Part shown: one piece after another, positions 1 to 9,721 of the stretch
Position numbering within the stretch: position 1 is the first letter of the stretch
Layout: the number at the start of each line of letters is the position of its first letter
The notes under the pieces: generated by a model
Database searches by the model: none
What the model saw: the letters and a program-made list of their open reading frames with translations, nothing else
Told to the model about the DNA's origin: nothing
Program-made: the position numbers and the translations under genes
Assembly (NCBI RefSeq): GCF_025449335.1
Contig: NZ_CP104883.1
Location: 543,501-607,500, forward strand
From: Bartonella sp. HY328
Lineage (GTDB): Bacteria > Pseudomonadota > Alphaproteobacteria > Rhizobiales > Rhizobiaceae
DNA: 64,000 nt
Direction: 5' to 3'

Positions 1-1359
1 CAAATAAAAGCTTAAACTTCGTAGCGGTGTGCGAATAACCACATAACCAACAATTAAACCTAATATACCTGAAACAATTGAAGCGATGCCAACAATTTTG
101 AAGGTATTGTAAAAAGCTGCCCATAATTCATGGTTTAATAAAATACCTGATTGCATGGCAACCGTGCCAAGATTTTGGCCTATCCAAAAATCAAGCGTGA
201 AATTATCAAGAGTAAATTTACCCGGAATTTTCATCACTGTTGACAGGATCAGCGCGAGTAATGGCAAAGCAACGCTAATGGCAAAAATGAAGCTAGCAAA
301 GAGCGTGGCAGTCATACGCCAACGGCCAAGATGATTAGGCCTATTCATTGAACCCTTGCTGCCAATTGTCACAAAGCGGCGGGCTTCACGCACCAAACGC
401 GCATCAATGAGCAAGGTTATGATGCCAAGTATCATAATGGCTGCAGCTAAAACACCGGCAACGCCAGTTTGTCGAGATTCCAGTGAGCGAAACAGCGAGG
501 TCGATAAAACTTGGTAATTAACTGGTAGGCCTAAAACATAAGGCACACCAAATTCGCCAAGGCATTTAGCAAAGATTAAAACAAGGGAGGAGAGTAAAGC
601 TGGACGCATTAATGGAATGATAATTTTCCAGCTTATTTGCAAACGATTTGCCCCTAAAATACGGGCAGAATCTTCCAATTGCGAGTCAAAGCGTTGCAGG
701 GCAGAGCCAAAAAGCAAGATGACAAATGGCACATAATGCAAAACCATGATGATGGTAATTGGTACAAAACCATAGGCAATCCAATCGGGTAGACTAAGAC
801 CGATGGTTTCAAGCCAGCCGGGTTGGCCTCCAACCGTTCGGTTTTTAAACACTGTTGTCCATGCCAATGCAAATGTCCATTCGGGAAGCATATAGGGGAC
901 AATAAGCGCGGTTGCAAACCATTTACGGCCAAACATATCGGTGCGGCTGACGAGCCAACCCAAAATGCCACCTAAAAGCCCACTCCAAAAAATAACAACA
1001 ACAGCGATCATTAAAGTATTCAGTAATGGCCGCCAAAAAAGATCAACTGATATTGGTGAAAAGAGCACCCGCAATATATAATAATCGGTAAGTGTGCCAG
1101 CATCTTGACCAAGGCGGCGTTCATGACCAAATTGAACCGTGACTGCATCAATTAAAATAGAAATAATCGGCAATACAATAAGATAGGTAAAAATAATTGC
1201 TAAGATTATGCCGATAATCGTTGTTGGTTCATGAAAAGCAATTTTGATGCGATAACGTAAGCGTTGCCAAAAATGTGTAGATGAGCAAGGTGAAAGGGAT
1301 GGCGTTATGGAACCCGTCATATCCTTATCAATGGGGGATGCTAAGGGCTTGATTGTCAT
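1..1359 (-). CDS. ABC transporter permease, Fe(III)/ThiP-type double permease (3' part missing at window edge)
   Basis: Inner-membrane permease of a binding-protein-dependent importer, most like the FbpB/SfuB family that moves Fe(III) or similar small solutes. The reading frame is open from an ATG at 1359 to base 1 (453 codons), so the C-terminus lies outside the window. Visible parts are a cytoplasmic N-terminus, several hydrophobic segments, and an EAA loop (ARILGANRLQ followed by IPLMRPALLSS) that contacts the ATPase. A second set of membrane segments begins after it, as expected for a fused two-domain permease. The binding protein and ATPase genes are not in view, so the substrate is inferred only from family resemblance; thiamine or phosphonate importers are alternatives. 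A GGATAGG-like ribosome site precedes the ATG. Confidence 0.8.
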   Translation of the reverse strand, partial: MTIKPLASPIDKDMTGSITPSLSPCSSTHFWQRLRYRIKIAFHEPTTIIGIILAIIFTYLIVLPIISILIDAVTVQFGHERRLGQDAGTLTDYYILRVLFSPISVDLFWRPLLNTLMIAVVVIFWSGLLGGILGWLVSRTDMFGRKWFATALIVPYMLPEWTFALAWTTVFKNRTVGGQPGWLETIGLSLPDWIAYGFVPITIIMVLHYVPFVILLFGSALQRFDSQLEDSARILGANRLQISWKIIIPLMRPALLSSLVLIFAKCLGEFGVPYVLGLPVNYQVLSTSLFRSLESRQTGVAGVLAAAIMILGIITLLIDARLVREARRFVTIGSKGSMNRPNHLGRWRMTATLFASFIFAISVALPLLALILSTVMKIPGKFTLDNFTLDFWIGQNLGTVAMQSGILLNHELWAAFYNTFKIVGIASIVSGILGLIVGYVVIRTPLRSLSFYL

Positions 1360-1540
1360 AACCTATCCAGTAAGGGTTGCTTTAAAACACAAATGAGAAA
1401 CAAATTTTTCAAGTTGATTTGGTTACATTGCTGCGAAGTTATCGAATGAACCGGCATAGGCCGTGAAAAAATTGCAATGAGGATTGGGCCATTGTGCAGG
1501 ATTTTTCACAGCCTATATTCTAGGTCCTGAAATTAAGGGA

Positions 1541-2776
1541 TTAAAATGAGCGTTGGAGACGGATGATACCAGCAACAGCATGGCGTCCTTTTTGCGATTG
1601 TTGTACGCTATAAAGACCATCATTGGTTTTATAACCATAGTCATTATTAAAATTTGCATAGGCAATTTCAGGTGTTAGCACGAGGCCAGACGTAATTTTA
1701 ATTTTAACATTGGCAGATGTGACAAAAGTACCAGCATCTTCGTAAGCTGCTTGATAATTAAACGACAGCTTTTTAGAAATATCATAAGTGCCGCCAATCC
1801 AAGCAGCCCAATCGCCGCCCCAATCGCCATAGGCGCTATTAATCTGGCGATAAACGCCTAATCGACGGCTACCATCAGCAAAGGTTTTTATGCCATTGCT
1901 ACCAAATGATTTATCAACATTATAATAATCATCAGCAGTTTTATAGGCAACCATTGCCCAGAAAAAAGCTTTATCTGTGAGTTGCAGATTAAGTCGCACG
2001 CGCATTGCCCATTCTTGATAATAGGAATCATACGCGGCAACACCAGCAATAGAACCCCGTTTTTGGCTATATTTTAAACCTGTCACAATATGGGGGGTAT
2101 AGTCGTCAATTTGTTGGCGTAGCGCATAGGCATGGCTTACAAATGGTTTGCCGTTATTATCCATACTATATTGATAGCCAGTGCTTTCACTACCATAGCC
2201 TTGTTCAAGCGCAATAATCGCAGAAATGCCGTTTTTATTCTTATAGGTATAGCTAATCGCATTGGTGCGATGGCTTGCTGGCCCGATGACATCGTCTGTC
2301 AAAACATCGCCATAACCGTCGGTCCATTCATAAAAAGCGGTTTCAGTAAGGCCAATGCGCACGCCCGCAAGATCAATATAACCGCGCCGTAATTGGCCAG
2401 CAGAACCATCCTTACCATCTTTCCATTCCGAGCGCAGGCTGATTAAAGTGGTCATCGTTCCAAGTTCGGTATCGGATTTTGTTTCAAATTTTAATTCAGC
2501 ACGGGTTTTTGAGCGATATGTGTCATTCTGGTCTCCAAAAGCTTTGCTGACCGTTTCGCCACCAACATCGTCACCAACTGCAATTTCATGGCGGACATAG
2601 CCAGAAATCTTCATACAGGTTTCAGTGCCAGGAATATAATAATAGCCTTTGCCATAAGCATCGCAAACACGAACATAATCAATCGGCTCAGCTGTTGGAG
2701 CATCTTGAGCTTGTGCATTGTGAAACAAAGCTATTGATAATAAACTGGCTGGCAAAATTGCCTTTAAAGGCTTCAT
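1541..2776 (-). CDS. Outer-membrane porin, Porin_2 (Omp2b-like) family
   Basis: General diffusion porin of the outer membrane. The 411-residue product begins with a signal peptide (about residues 1-23, cut after NAQA). The mature start has the typical alphaproteobacterial porin pattern PIDYVRVCDAYGKGYYYIPG with two cysteines around it (VCDAYG and ETCMKISG). The body is made of alternating aromatic beta strands and the protein ends in phenylalanine (LQRSF), the outer-membrane assembly signal. Length fits Brucella Omp2a/b and rhizobial RopA. It is monocistronic, with a long AT-rich upstream region (2777-3172) that must hold its promoter. Assignment to the family is firm; pore selectivity cannot be read. 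Confidence 0.93.
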   Translation of the reverse strand: MKPLKAILPASLLSIALFHNAQAQDAPTAEPIDYVRVCDAYGKGYYYIPGTETCMKISGYVRHEIAVGDDVGGETVSKAFGDQNDTYRSKTRAELKFETKSDTELGTMTTLISLRSEWKDGKDGSAGQLRRGYIDLAGVRIGLTETAFYEWTDGYGDVLTDDVIGPASHRTNAISYTYKNKNGISAIIALEQGYGSESTGYQYSMDNNGKPFVSHAYALRQQIDDYTPHIVTGLKYSQKRGSIAGVAAYDSYYQEWAMRVRLNLQLTDKAFFWAMVAYKTADDYYNVDKSFGSNGIKTFADGSRRLGVYRQINSAYGDWGGDWAAWIGGTYDISKKLSFNYQAAYEDAGTFVTSANVKIKITSGLVLTPEIAYANFNNDYGYKTNDGLYSVQQSQKGRHAVAGIIRLQRSF

Positions 2777-3172
2777 TGTTTAGGTCCTGACAAAGAGCGT
2801 TCATGGTGCATCACAAAATTGCAATTTGTAAAATAAGCAATAAATATCCTTTGTTAACCTTGCTAGAGGATAACATCATTGCTGATTTTGTTTTAGCAAA
2901 CTTTATAATGATTAAAGTGTAATATTTTCTATGTTATGTATTTTTGAAATTATATTAAATCTTGAGTAATAATTAAAAGATTTATTTTAATTGGTGAAAA
3001 TACTAATAATTGCTCTATAGATCAAAATTATTACATTTTTTTTACAAATATAAATTAAAATAGGATTTTTGTATTCTAAACATTAAATATTTTTGGGCTG
3101 TTCGGACATTTTGAAGTATTTTTAAAATGTCCGAATTTAGTTTTATGATTATGTTTGGCCAAAATTTAACTA
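2777..3172. other. AT-rich intergenic region, 396 bases
   Basis: This stretch carries no convincing gene. It must hold the minus-strand porin promoter near 2780-2950 and the 3' end of the phosphatase transcript. The only clear structure is the inverted repeat at 3101-3135, listed separately. The rest is AT-rich with no recognisable operator. Confidence 0.6.
3101..3135. repeat. Perfect 12-bp inverted repeat downstream of the phosphatase gene
   Basis: TTCGGACATTTT at 3101-3112 and its exact complement at 3124-3135 enclose an 11-nt loop. It lies 38 bases past the stop of the minus-strand phosphatase gene, so a transcription terminator is the simplest reading, although no clean U-run follows on that strand. 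The same 12-mer core CGGACATTTTGA occurs again near 20014. Confidence 0.6.
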
Positions 3173-4564
3173 TTACTTATAAAGATCAATTTTATGTTCA
3201 AATTGTTGGATTTGGGCATTGTTACGTTCAATAAATTGATCAAGACGGCAAAGTTGTTGTTCTTTATCTTTTATACAAGATGCGTTGCCAAAATCTTGTG
3301 ATAATGGAGCATTATCGCCATTAAGCTCAGTCAAGTTGCGCCATTGATCAAGCGAGCGTGCCGCAAATGAAACATTGATGGCATAGACTTTATTGACATC
3401 ATCATAATAACGCTTAAAAATAAGCATGCCGCCGGGTGGAATGTCATTGGCTGGATAATTACCAAGATGCCAATTGGCATCCACAATGGTTTGGATTTGT
3501 GATATATTGGTATCATGGCCTACAAAAACCACCAAAGGTGCGTTGAGGCGATCATAGGTGTTTGTTTTTTGATCTGCAGTCCCTGCCGCTAATGCATTTA
3601 AGATTTGCCCCATTAAAACATGGCCACCATGGGTTGCAATTTCTTTCGTATTGCTAACAAGATCATATTTTGCGGCATGCAAAACCATTAATTTTGCAAC
3701 ATCGTCAGAATTTTTAACATTGCCAAAGGCAACATTTTCCAAGGGCAAGCCTTCGCTATATTGTAGGCGGATCGTCTCGGCAATGGTGCTACCAGCTGAT
3801 ACCGGGCCAGTTAATTTATACTTGCCCGGCTTTTCACTTTTAAAGCCCCATTTTTCATCAAGAAATTTACAATCATCGCTTTTATCGCCGCATACCGCGG
3901 CTCTTAAACGGGCAACATCATCAGCATATTTTTTTTCTGCCGCTTCTGGTGAGCCACCCATCGCAGCAAGGACCTGTTGTTCAACGATTTTAGGATCAGG
4001 TTGGGCAAGCTCTAAATCAACGGCTTGGAAAAGCGGGTCATCTGTTTCAAGCTTTAAATGTTGAGGGGCAACACCGCAACCTGGAAACATGCCATCCCCA
4101 ACTGCTTGCGCTGTGGCAACTGTTCTTTGCACTGGGCTTGCCCATAAAAAATAGTCTTTAGAAGTTGGGCAGCCATTGGCAATAGGCAAGCCTTCAGCTC
4201 GCCATGTATCAAGCATATAGTTCGATTGCTGAACAATGCCAGCATAGCCATGGCCAGTTAAAAAGCCATCGGGTACAATCCATTTTGGCCATTGACGGCC
4301 AGTATTTTCTTCAAGCTTTTTGGTGTTGGTTTGCGGCCTAACGCCATGGCGCATTAAAACCACCACCTTATCTAATTTAAAATTGGGCGCAAGTTTAGTG
4401 CGCATATCATCACTAACATATTGCGCATGAGCTTGGTTGCTGATTGCCGATATTGCAAGGACACTACCAATAATAGCTGCGCTTGCTAGTGTTTTTACCA
4501 TCAGCTTAGATAAACCAAAGGATGTTTTTATCTCACGAGCAGGTTTTGAAATATCAGATGACAT
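3173..4564 (-). CDS. Secreted histidine acid phosphatase (AppA/Agp phytase-like, branch 2)
   Basis: Periplasmic or secreted phosphomonoesterase, likely acting on glucose-1-phosphate, phytate or other sugar phosphates. The family motif RHGVRP is at residues 72-77 (catalytic His73) and the proton-donor HD pair is in FVGHDTN (His350). A signal sequence ends at NQAHA (about residue 47). The start at 4564 has GGGG eight bases upstream; an internal Met at residue 23 would give a more classical signal peptide. The 463-residue length fits the family. A Pho-box-like site lies upstream at 4750-4767, which suggests control by the PhoB encoded at 52.5 kb. Which substrate is preferred cannot be told from sequence. 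Confidence 0.9.
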   Translation of the reverse strand: MSSDISKPAREIKTSFGLSKLMVKTLASAAIIGSVLAISAISNQAHAQYVSDDMRTKLAPNFKLDKVVVLMRHGVRPQTNTKKLEENTGRQWPKWIVPDGFLTGHGYAGIVQQSNYMLDTWRAEGLPIANGCPTSKDYFLWASPVQRTVATAQAVGDGMFPGCGVAPQHLKLETDDPLFQAVDLELAQPDPKIVEQQVLAAMGGSPEAAEKKYADDVARLRAAVCGDKSDDCKFLDEKWGFKSEKPGKYKLTGPVSAGSTIAETIRLQYSEGLPLENVAFGNVKNSDDVAKLMVLHAAKYDLVSNTKEIATHGGHVLMGQILNALAAGTADQKTNTYDRLNAPLVVFVGHDTNISQIQTIVDANWHLGNYPANDIPPGGMLIFKRYYDDVNKVYAINVSFAARSLDQWRNLTELNGDNAPLSQDFGNASCIKDKEQQLCRLDQFIERNNAQIQQFEHKIDLYK

Positions 4565-4872
4565 AATGACCCCAGATGAATTTTTAAATTGGTAATGAAT
4601 AAAAGAAGTACTATTCTAAATCCGCTATACTCTTTGCTTTTGCTTATGAAAAAATTAGGTGCATCATTCAAACTATACACTGCTATTGGCATAATTTTTT
4701 AAATTAGCTATTTTCAATAAAAGCTCAGCGTGTTGAATATTCTATCAAGATTACAGTTAAGTGACAGTCTTATTTTTCTTTCCCAAAATTCAATTGAACA
4801 GAGTTCAATTGATAATTGTCTTAAGTTTAACGGTGGATACTGCTGTGATGAAGCTTTACCGCATCTATTTTA
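4565..4872. other. Intergenic region, 308 bases, phosphatase promoter
   Basis: This lies between the dnaE2 stop and the phosphatase start, both on the minus strand. No gene is visible. It contains the candidate Pho box at 4750-4767, with a possible minus-strand -10 (TAGAAT, 4739-4744) close downstream of it. Confidence 0.5.
4750..4767 (-). promoter_or_regulatory. Candidate Pho box upstream of the phosphatase gene
   Basis: Read on the minus strand the site is CTGTCACTTAACTGTAAT: two CTGTNAN heptamers spaced 11 bp apart, against the PhoB consensus CTGTCAT-N4-CTGTCAT. It lies about 185 bases before the phosphatase ATG, in the right orientation. The window also encodes PhoB. The match is by eye. 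Confidence 0.6.
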
Positions 4873-7800
4873 CTAATGGAAATCACGCGATTTCGGCAAA
4901 ATGCGTACCTGTCGTGGATGGCGTGCGTTATTATTATCATTATCAGTGAAGCGCTCGGGCATCTGGGCAAGATTTAACAGCTCACTTGTTTGGTCAATAA
5001 TTTTCTTCGCCACCACATGCACCACGCCTGATGACGCATCACGCTCAACATGACCATGCACCTCGATTAATTTTGCACTCATCACCTCGCGGCGAAATTG
5101 CGCCAAAACTTTTGTCCACACCACGATATTGGCAATGCCGCTTTCGTCCTCAATGGTTAAAAATACTACGCCTTTTGCGCTGCCAGGTCTTTGCCGCACG
5201 GTTACAATGCCGCAAATTTTAACTCTTGTACCATGGTTACAATTTTGTGTAGCGCTTACACAATCAATAACTTGCCTTTTTGCCAAATTGGCTCGCAAAA
5301 AACTAACCGGATGGGCTTTTAGCGATAGGCGTGTGGTTTCATAATCGGCAATCACCTGTTCACTTAGTTCCATCACTGGCAATATTGTTTTTTCTTCCAT
5401 ACCAATATCTTGAGCATTTACTTGTTTAAACAGCGGCAAGGTTTCATCATCGGGTAAGCGCCGCGTTGCCCATAGGCTTTCACGTCGATCAAGATTGAGC
5501 GAGCGGAAACAATCGGCATCGGCTAAAAGATTATAGGCGCGCCGTGGCAGAGCAAGACGGTGATGCATTTCTTCAATGGAATGAAAGTCACCGTTTTCTT
5601 GCCGGTTTTTTGCAATGATTTCTGCCCATTGTCGTGAAAATCCGTTAATTTGCCGAAAGCCTAAACGTACGGGAAAAAAACATTGCTGGGATTGTTTTGC
5701 GTCCTTTTTTTCCAAATGATTATCCCAAAAGGAAAGATTGATATCAATCGGCTTAATCATCACACCATGCTCTCTTGCATCGCGGATAATTTGCGCTGGT
5801 GCATAAAATCCCATCGGCTGCGAATTTAATAAAGCGCAGGCAAAGACGTCAGGATAATGGCATTTTAAAAATGCCGAAACGTAAACAAGATGGGCAAAGC
5901 TTGCTGCATGACTTTCGGGAAAGCCATATTCGCCAAAGCCTTCAATTTGTTTAAAGCAGTTTTGAGCAAAACCAATATCATAGCCACGCTTTACCATGCC
6001 GCCAATCATCTTGCCGCCAAGACTGCTTAATTTACCCGTGCGGCGAAAGGTTGCCATGGCGCGGCGTAAATCATTGGCTTCATCAGGGGAAAATCCAGCC
6101 GCATCAATAGCAATACGCATCGCCTGCTCTTGAAAAAGCGGAACCCCAAGAGTTTTATTTAATACTTGTTTTAATTCGTCCTTTGGGCCAAAAGCCGGAT
6201 CGGGGGACGGGAAGGAAACTTGCTCTTGCCCATTGCGGCGGCGTAAATAAGGATGCACCATGTCGCCCTGAATGGGGCCAGGTCGGACGATGGCAACTTG
6301 AATAACCAAATCATAAAAATTTTGTGGCCTAAGACGTGGCAACATATTTATTTGCGCGCGGCTTTCTACCTGAAAGACGCCGATGGAGTCGCCTTTTTGT
6401 AGCATGGCATATGTTTGTTCATCATTGGCTGGTAAAGTGTAAAGACCATGATTGATGTGGTAAAACTGCTTTAACGATATAAAAGCCTTACGGATCATGG
6501 TTAGCATACCAAGAGACAAAACATCTACTTTCATCAGTTTAATTTCGTCAATATCATCCTTATCCCATTCAATAAAAGTGCGATTTTCCATAGCGGCAGG
6601 GCCAATGGGTACAATTTCATCAAGGCGTTCACGAGATAAAACAAAGCCACCAACATGCTGCGATAAATGGCGCGGAAACCCAATCAGCTCACCAACAAGT
6701 TGTAAGGCAAGGTAAATACGCGGATTATCAGGATCAAGACCAGCTTTTTGTATATGCTCGCCTTTGGCCTCTCCGCCATGAGATCCCCATATCGTACCGG
6801 CAATAGCATTGGATATATCTTCACCAAGGCTTAGAACTTTACACACGTCTCTAATTGCACTTCGTGCGCGATAGCTAATAACAGTTGCAACTATGGCTGC
6901 TTTTTCTAAACCATAACGGCGGTAAATATATTGCATCACTTCTTCACGCCGCTCATGCTCAAAATCAACATCAATATCGGGAGGTTCATCGCGTGCTTTT
7001 GAAATAAAACGCTCAAACAAGAGATCTATTTCATTGGGATTAACATTGGTGATACCAAGGCAATAGCAGATGGCAGAATTGGCCGCCGATCCGCGCCCTT
7101 GGCATAAAATGCCCTGTTTTTTTGCAAAAGAAACAATATCATAAACAGTTAAAAAATAAGGTGCGTAATTAAGTTCATCAATTAAAGTAAGTTCTTTTTG
7201 AATAATGGCAGTAATTTTATCTGGAATTGCATTTTTATAACGCTCATTTGCGCCTTGCCAAGTAAGATCGCTTAAATAGTTTTGCGGATCTTTGCCTTGT
7301 GGCACTGGCTCATCAGGATAGCTATAGGAAATTTCATCGAGTGAAAAATGAATGGGCGTAACAAAGTCTTGTTGCGCTAAAAGACTATCAGCATAATTGC
7401 GGTAAATTCGCTGCAATTCGATTATCGGCTTCATATGTCTTTCAGCATTTTTAGCAAGCTGATAGCCAGCTTCATCAAGACTTGTATGTAAGCAAATTGC
7501 GGTAAGAACATCTTGCAATGGTCTGCGCTCGCTACGATGATAAAGAATATCTGTCGTGGCAATGAGCGGAATATTTACCTGTTGGCTAAGGGTCAGTAAT
7601 TTAGCCGCCCGCCTTTGATCGCTGCCCATATAGGCCATATCAAGAGCAAGCCAAACTTGCCTTGGTGCAGCATTGACAATTAGCAATAATTGGCTTTTTA
7701 AAGTTTCAATCTCTTTAATAGTGGGAATGGTTGCTGGTGCAATCGTAATAATTTGGAAAAACCGCGCGCGAAAGCAAAAATCTGCCCAGCTAATATGGCA

Positions 7801-8133
7801 CTGCCCTTTGATTTGTGAGCGCATTTTTCCTTCACTTAATAAGCGGCAAAGCTGGCCATAGGCTGCACGGTCACGCGGATAAACAATTAAATCCGGCATA
7901 TTATCGGTAAATTGCAAGCGGCAGCCGACAAAATAGCGAAAATCTGGATTTTCTTGCTGTATTTTGCGTGCTGCGGTCAAGCCACGAATAATTCCGGCAA
8001 GACTATTAATATCGGCAAGGCCAATGCCGCTATATCCAAGCTTTGCAGCTTCCTCAATCAGCTCATGGGGGTGGGATGCGCCTTGCAAAAATGAATAATT
8101 GCTGCGTGTGACCATTTCAAAAATTGCAACCAT
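4873..8133 (-). CDS. dnaE2: Error-prone DNA polymerase DnaE2 (ImuC)
   Basis: C-family polymerase that does translesion synthesis in the SOS mutasome together with ImuA and ImuB. The 1086-residue length is typical of DnaE2 and shorter than replicative DnaE. An N-terminal PHP-like region (SNYSFLQGASHP, residues 12-23) is followed by the catalytic carboxylate segment PPDIDVDFEHERREEV. The C-family block GFGEYGFPESHAASFAHLVY comes next, and an OB-fold near the C-terminus (VKICGIVTVRQRPGSAKGVV) completes it. It starts 19 bases after the imuB stop, so it is the third gene of the imuA-imuB-dnaE2 operon led by the LexA box at 10496-10510. Confidence 0.95.
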   Translation of the reverse strand: MVAIFEMVTRSNYSFLQGASHPHELIEEAAKLGYSGIGLADINSLAGIIRGLTAARKIQQENPDFRYFVGCRLQFTDNMPDLIVYPRDRAAYGQLCRLLSEGKMRSQIKGQCHISWADFCFRARFFQIITIAPATIPTIKEIETLKSQLLLIVNAAPRQVWLALDMAYMGSDQRRAAKLLTLSQQVNIPLIATTDILYHRSERRPLQDVLTAICLHTSLDEAGYQLAKNAERHMKPIIELQRIYRNYADSLLAQQDFVTPIHFSLDEISYSYPDEPVPQGKDPQNYLSDLTWQGANERYKNAIPDKITAIIQKELTLIDELNYAPYFLTVYDIVSFAKKQGILCQGRGSAANSAICYCLGITNVNPNEIDLLFERFISKARDEPPDIDVDFEHERREEVMQYIYRRYGLEKAAIVATVISYRARSAIRDVCKVLSLGEDISNAIAGTIWGSHGGEAKGEHIQKAGLDPDNPRIYLALQLVGELIGFPRHLSQHVGGFVLSRERLDEIVPIGPAAMENRTFIEWDKDDIDEIKLMKVDVLSLGMLTMIRKAFISLKQFYHINHGLYTLPANDEQTYAMLQKGDSIGVFQVESRAQINMLPRLRPQNFYDLVIQVAIVRPGPIQGDMVHPYLRRRNGQEQVSFPSPDPAFGPKDELKQVLNKTLGVPLFQEQAMRIAIDAAGFSPDEANDLRRAMATFRRTGKLSSLGGKMIGGMVKRGYDIGFAQNCFKQIEGFGEYGFPESHAASFAHLVYVSAFLKCHYPDVFACALLNSQPMGFYAPAQIIRDAREHGVMIKPIDINLSFWDNHLEKKDAKQSQQCFFPVRLGFRQINGFSRQWAEIIAKNRQENGDFHSIEEMHHRLALPRRAYNLLADADCFRSLNLDRRESLWATRRLPDDETLPLFKQVNAQDIGMEEKTILPVMELSEQVIADYETTRLSLKAHPVSFLRANLAKRQVIDCVSATQNCNHGTRVKICGIVTVRQRPGSAKGVVFLTIEDESGIANIVVWTKVLAQFRREVMSAKLIEVHGHVERDASSGVVHVVAKKIIDQTSELLNLAQMPERFTDNDNNNARHPRQVRILPKSRDFH

Positions 8134-8152
8134 TTTGGGCTACCTTGAATTT

Positions 8153-9721
8153 TTAAGCAAATAGGCCATGCAAAAACCATTTTGGCGAAGATTTTTCGCT
8201 GTAAAGTCCATAGCGAAAAATCCAAAAACGCCGGCCAATTTCATCTTCCACCCGATAATAATCACGGGTGGGTGCAGAATTTTTCCACCATTCTGCACCA
8301 ATACGCTCCGGCCCTTCAGCAAGGCGGATACGGTGTAAAACACGCCGCCAACGAAAAGAGGCAGGTGGGCTATCGGGAACGGCAGCCACGACATCAATCG
8401 GTTGCGGCGGCACAAAAATGCGGCAGGGGCGTTCTGCGGCCTCTTGATTTTGGGCAAAAAACATTGCCTCATCAAAATGATCTGTTTTTACCTTGCCGGC
8501 ATAAAGCGCAGGTTGCCATGCAAAGGCTTTTTCGGGGATATGGCTTTGGTGAAGCTCAAGACGTAAAACCTGATTATGGCCTAAACGAGTTGAAAGTCTG
8601 TCAATAAAGCTAGTAATTTCACTATTATCTTGGGATTTTACAAATAGATTTTGCTCCACTGCAATAATTTTTTCACATTCAAGAGCTGCAAAAGCAAAAG
8701 CATCAAAACCATAACCAATATCCAGTGGCGTTGCCAAAGATGTAAGTCGTTCTTTAATTAGCCGCATCAATTGCGCCGCTTCATTTAAGGGCTTACTTGT
8801 TTCAATGGCAATGATTTGCCGTGCACCATCAACTCTGAAAAATGCAATATGGATAAGTTTTGCACCTTCACCGCGATCACGCAATTTTTTACAAAAATCT
8901 TGTGCTAGCGGTTCTAATACGACAATCATCTGATCTTCGTTCATCACGGGATCATTAAGGCGACCAATTTTATAGCATAAAGGTTTAGGCGTAATGGGTG
9001 AAATGGGGTGATGTTTTTGCCCATAGAGTAATTGTAATTTAGTAACTGGTACTGCGCCAAATCGGGCATTTAATGCAGCGGGTTTTAAATTGCGTATTGC
9101 ACCAATTGTTTTAAAGCCAGCCTTGGTCAAGTCATGATAAATTGCCTCCTCAAGCTCTAAGGCTTTAAGTGGCATTATATCAAGTGTAGGAGCTAAATTT
9201 TGCTTTTCAATAATTCCACCCTTGCCAAAACGCGCAAAAATACGTGCAGCATGGGGTGTCGTCGTGATAGCGGCTTTGGTTTCAAACCCCAAATTTTGAT
9301 AAAATTCTATAATTCTATCAAGCATATTTTTTGCGCCACCAAAAAGATGATCGCAACCAGTAATATCGAGCATTAAACCAAAGGGAAGATTATAGGCAAT
9401 AAGCGGCGTAAAACGCTCTGCCGCTTCGGCCAGCCATTTTAAACAAGCATTATCCTTATGCGGCTCGCTCATTTGTACTTCAAACTCTGGAAAAATGGCT
9501 TTAGCTTCGCTCATGCTTTGGCCAATATAAAGTCCTTTTGCTGCTGCCTGCCGGTTAATGGCGGTGATAACTAGCCCCGATGCCTGACGGCTAATTAAAG
9601 CCAAGGCATTGTTTTCACTCTTAACTGGCGTGTTTTTTTGCCTTGAACGCGTGATCCGATTGGTTGGTAGGTATGGAAAATAAAGGGCGAGATAAAGTCG
9701 GTTCACTAAAGGTTTTGTCAT
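8153..9721 (-). CDS. imuB: ImuB, Y-family polymerase-like mutasome protein
   Basis: Catalytically degenerate Y-family protein that acts as the hub of the ImuA-ImuB-DnaE2 complex and ties it to the beta clamp. The start was placed at 9721 (MTKPLVNRLYLALYFPYLP) because family members begin with the R-YLALWFP strand. The frame is open upstream to 9835, but that part only overlaps imuA and has no homology. Little-finger and C-terminal regions follow, with QSHIPEKAFAW near residue 430. The C-terminal part, from about residue 450 on, resembles the segment that follows the polymerase fold in other ImuB proteins. It overlaps the end of imuA by 101 bases in another frame. Confidence 0.92.
   Translation of the reverse strand: MTKPLVNRLYLALYFPYLPTNRITRSRQKNTPVKSENNALALISRQASGLVITAINRQAAAKGLYIGQSMSEAKAIFPEFEVQMSEPHKDNACLKWLAEAAERFTPLIAYNLPFGLMLDITGCDHLFGGAKNMLDRIIEFYQNLGFETKAAITTTPHAARIFARFGKGGIIEKQNLAPTLDIMPLKALELEEAIYHDLTKAGFKTIGAIRNLKPAALNARFGAVPVTKLQLLYGQKHHPISPITPKPLCYKIGRLNDPVMNEDQMIVVLEPLAQDFCKKLRDRGEGAKLIHIAFFRVDGARQIIAIETSKPLNEAAQLMRLIKERLTSLATPLDIGYGFDAFAFAALECEKIIAVEQNLFVKSQDNSEITSFIDRLSTRLGHNQVLRLELHQSHIPEKAFAWQPALYAGKVKTDHFDEAMFFAQNQEAAERPCRIFVPPQPIDVVAAVPDSPPASFRWRRVLHRIRLAEGPERIGAEWWKNSAPTRDYYRVEDEIGRRFWIFRYGLYSEKSSPKWFLHGLFA

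Noticed and set aside
3651..4064. 137-codon open frame opposite the phosphatase gene
   Set aside because: Shadow of a gene with clear catalytic motifs on the other strand.
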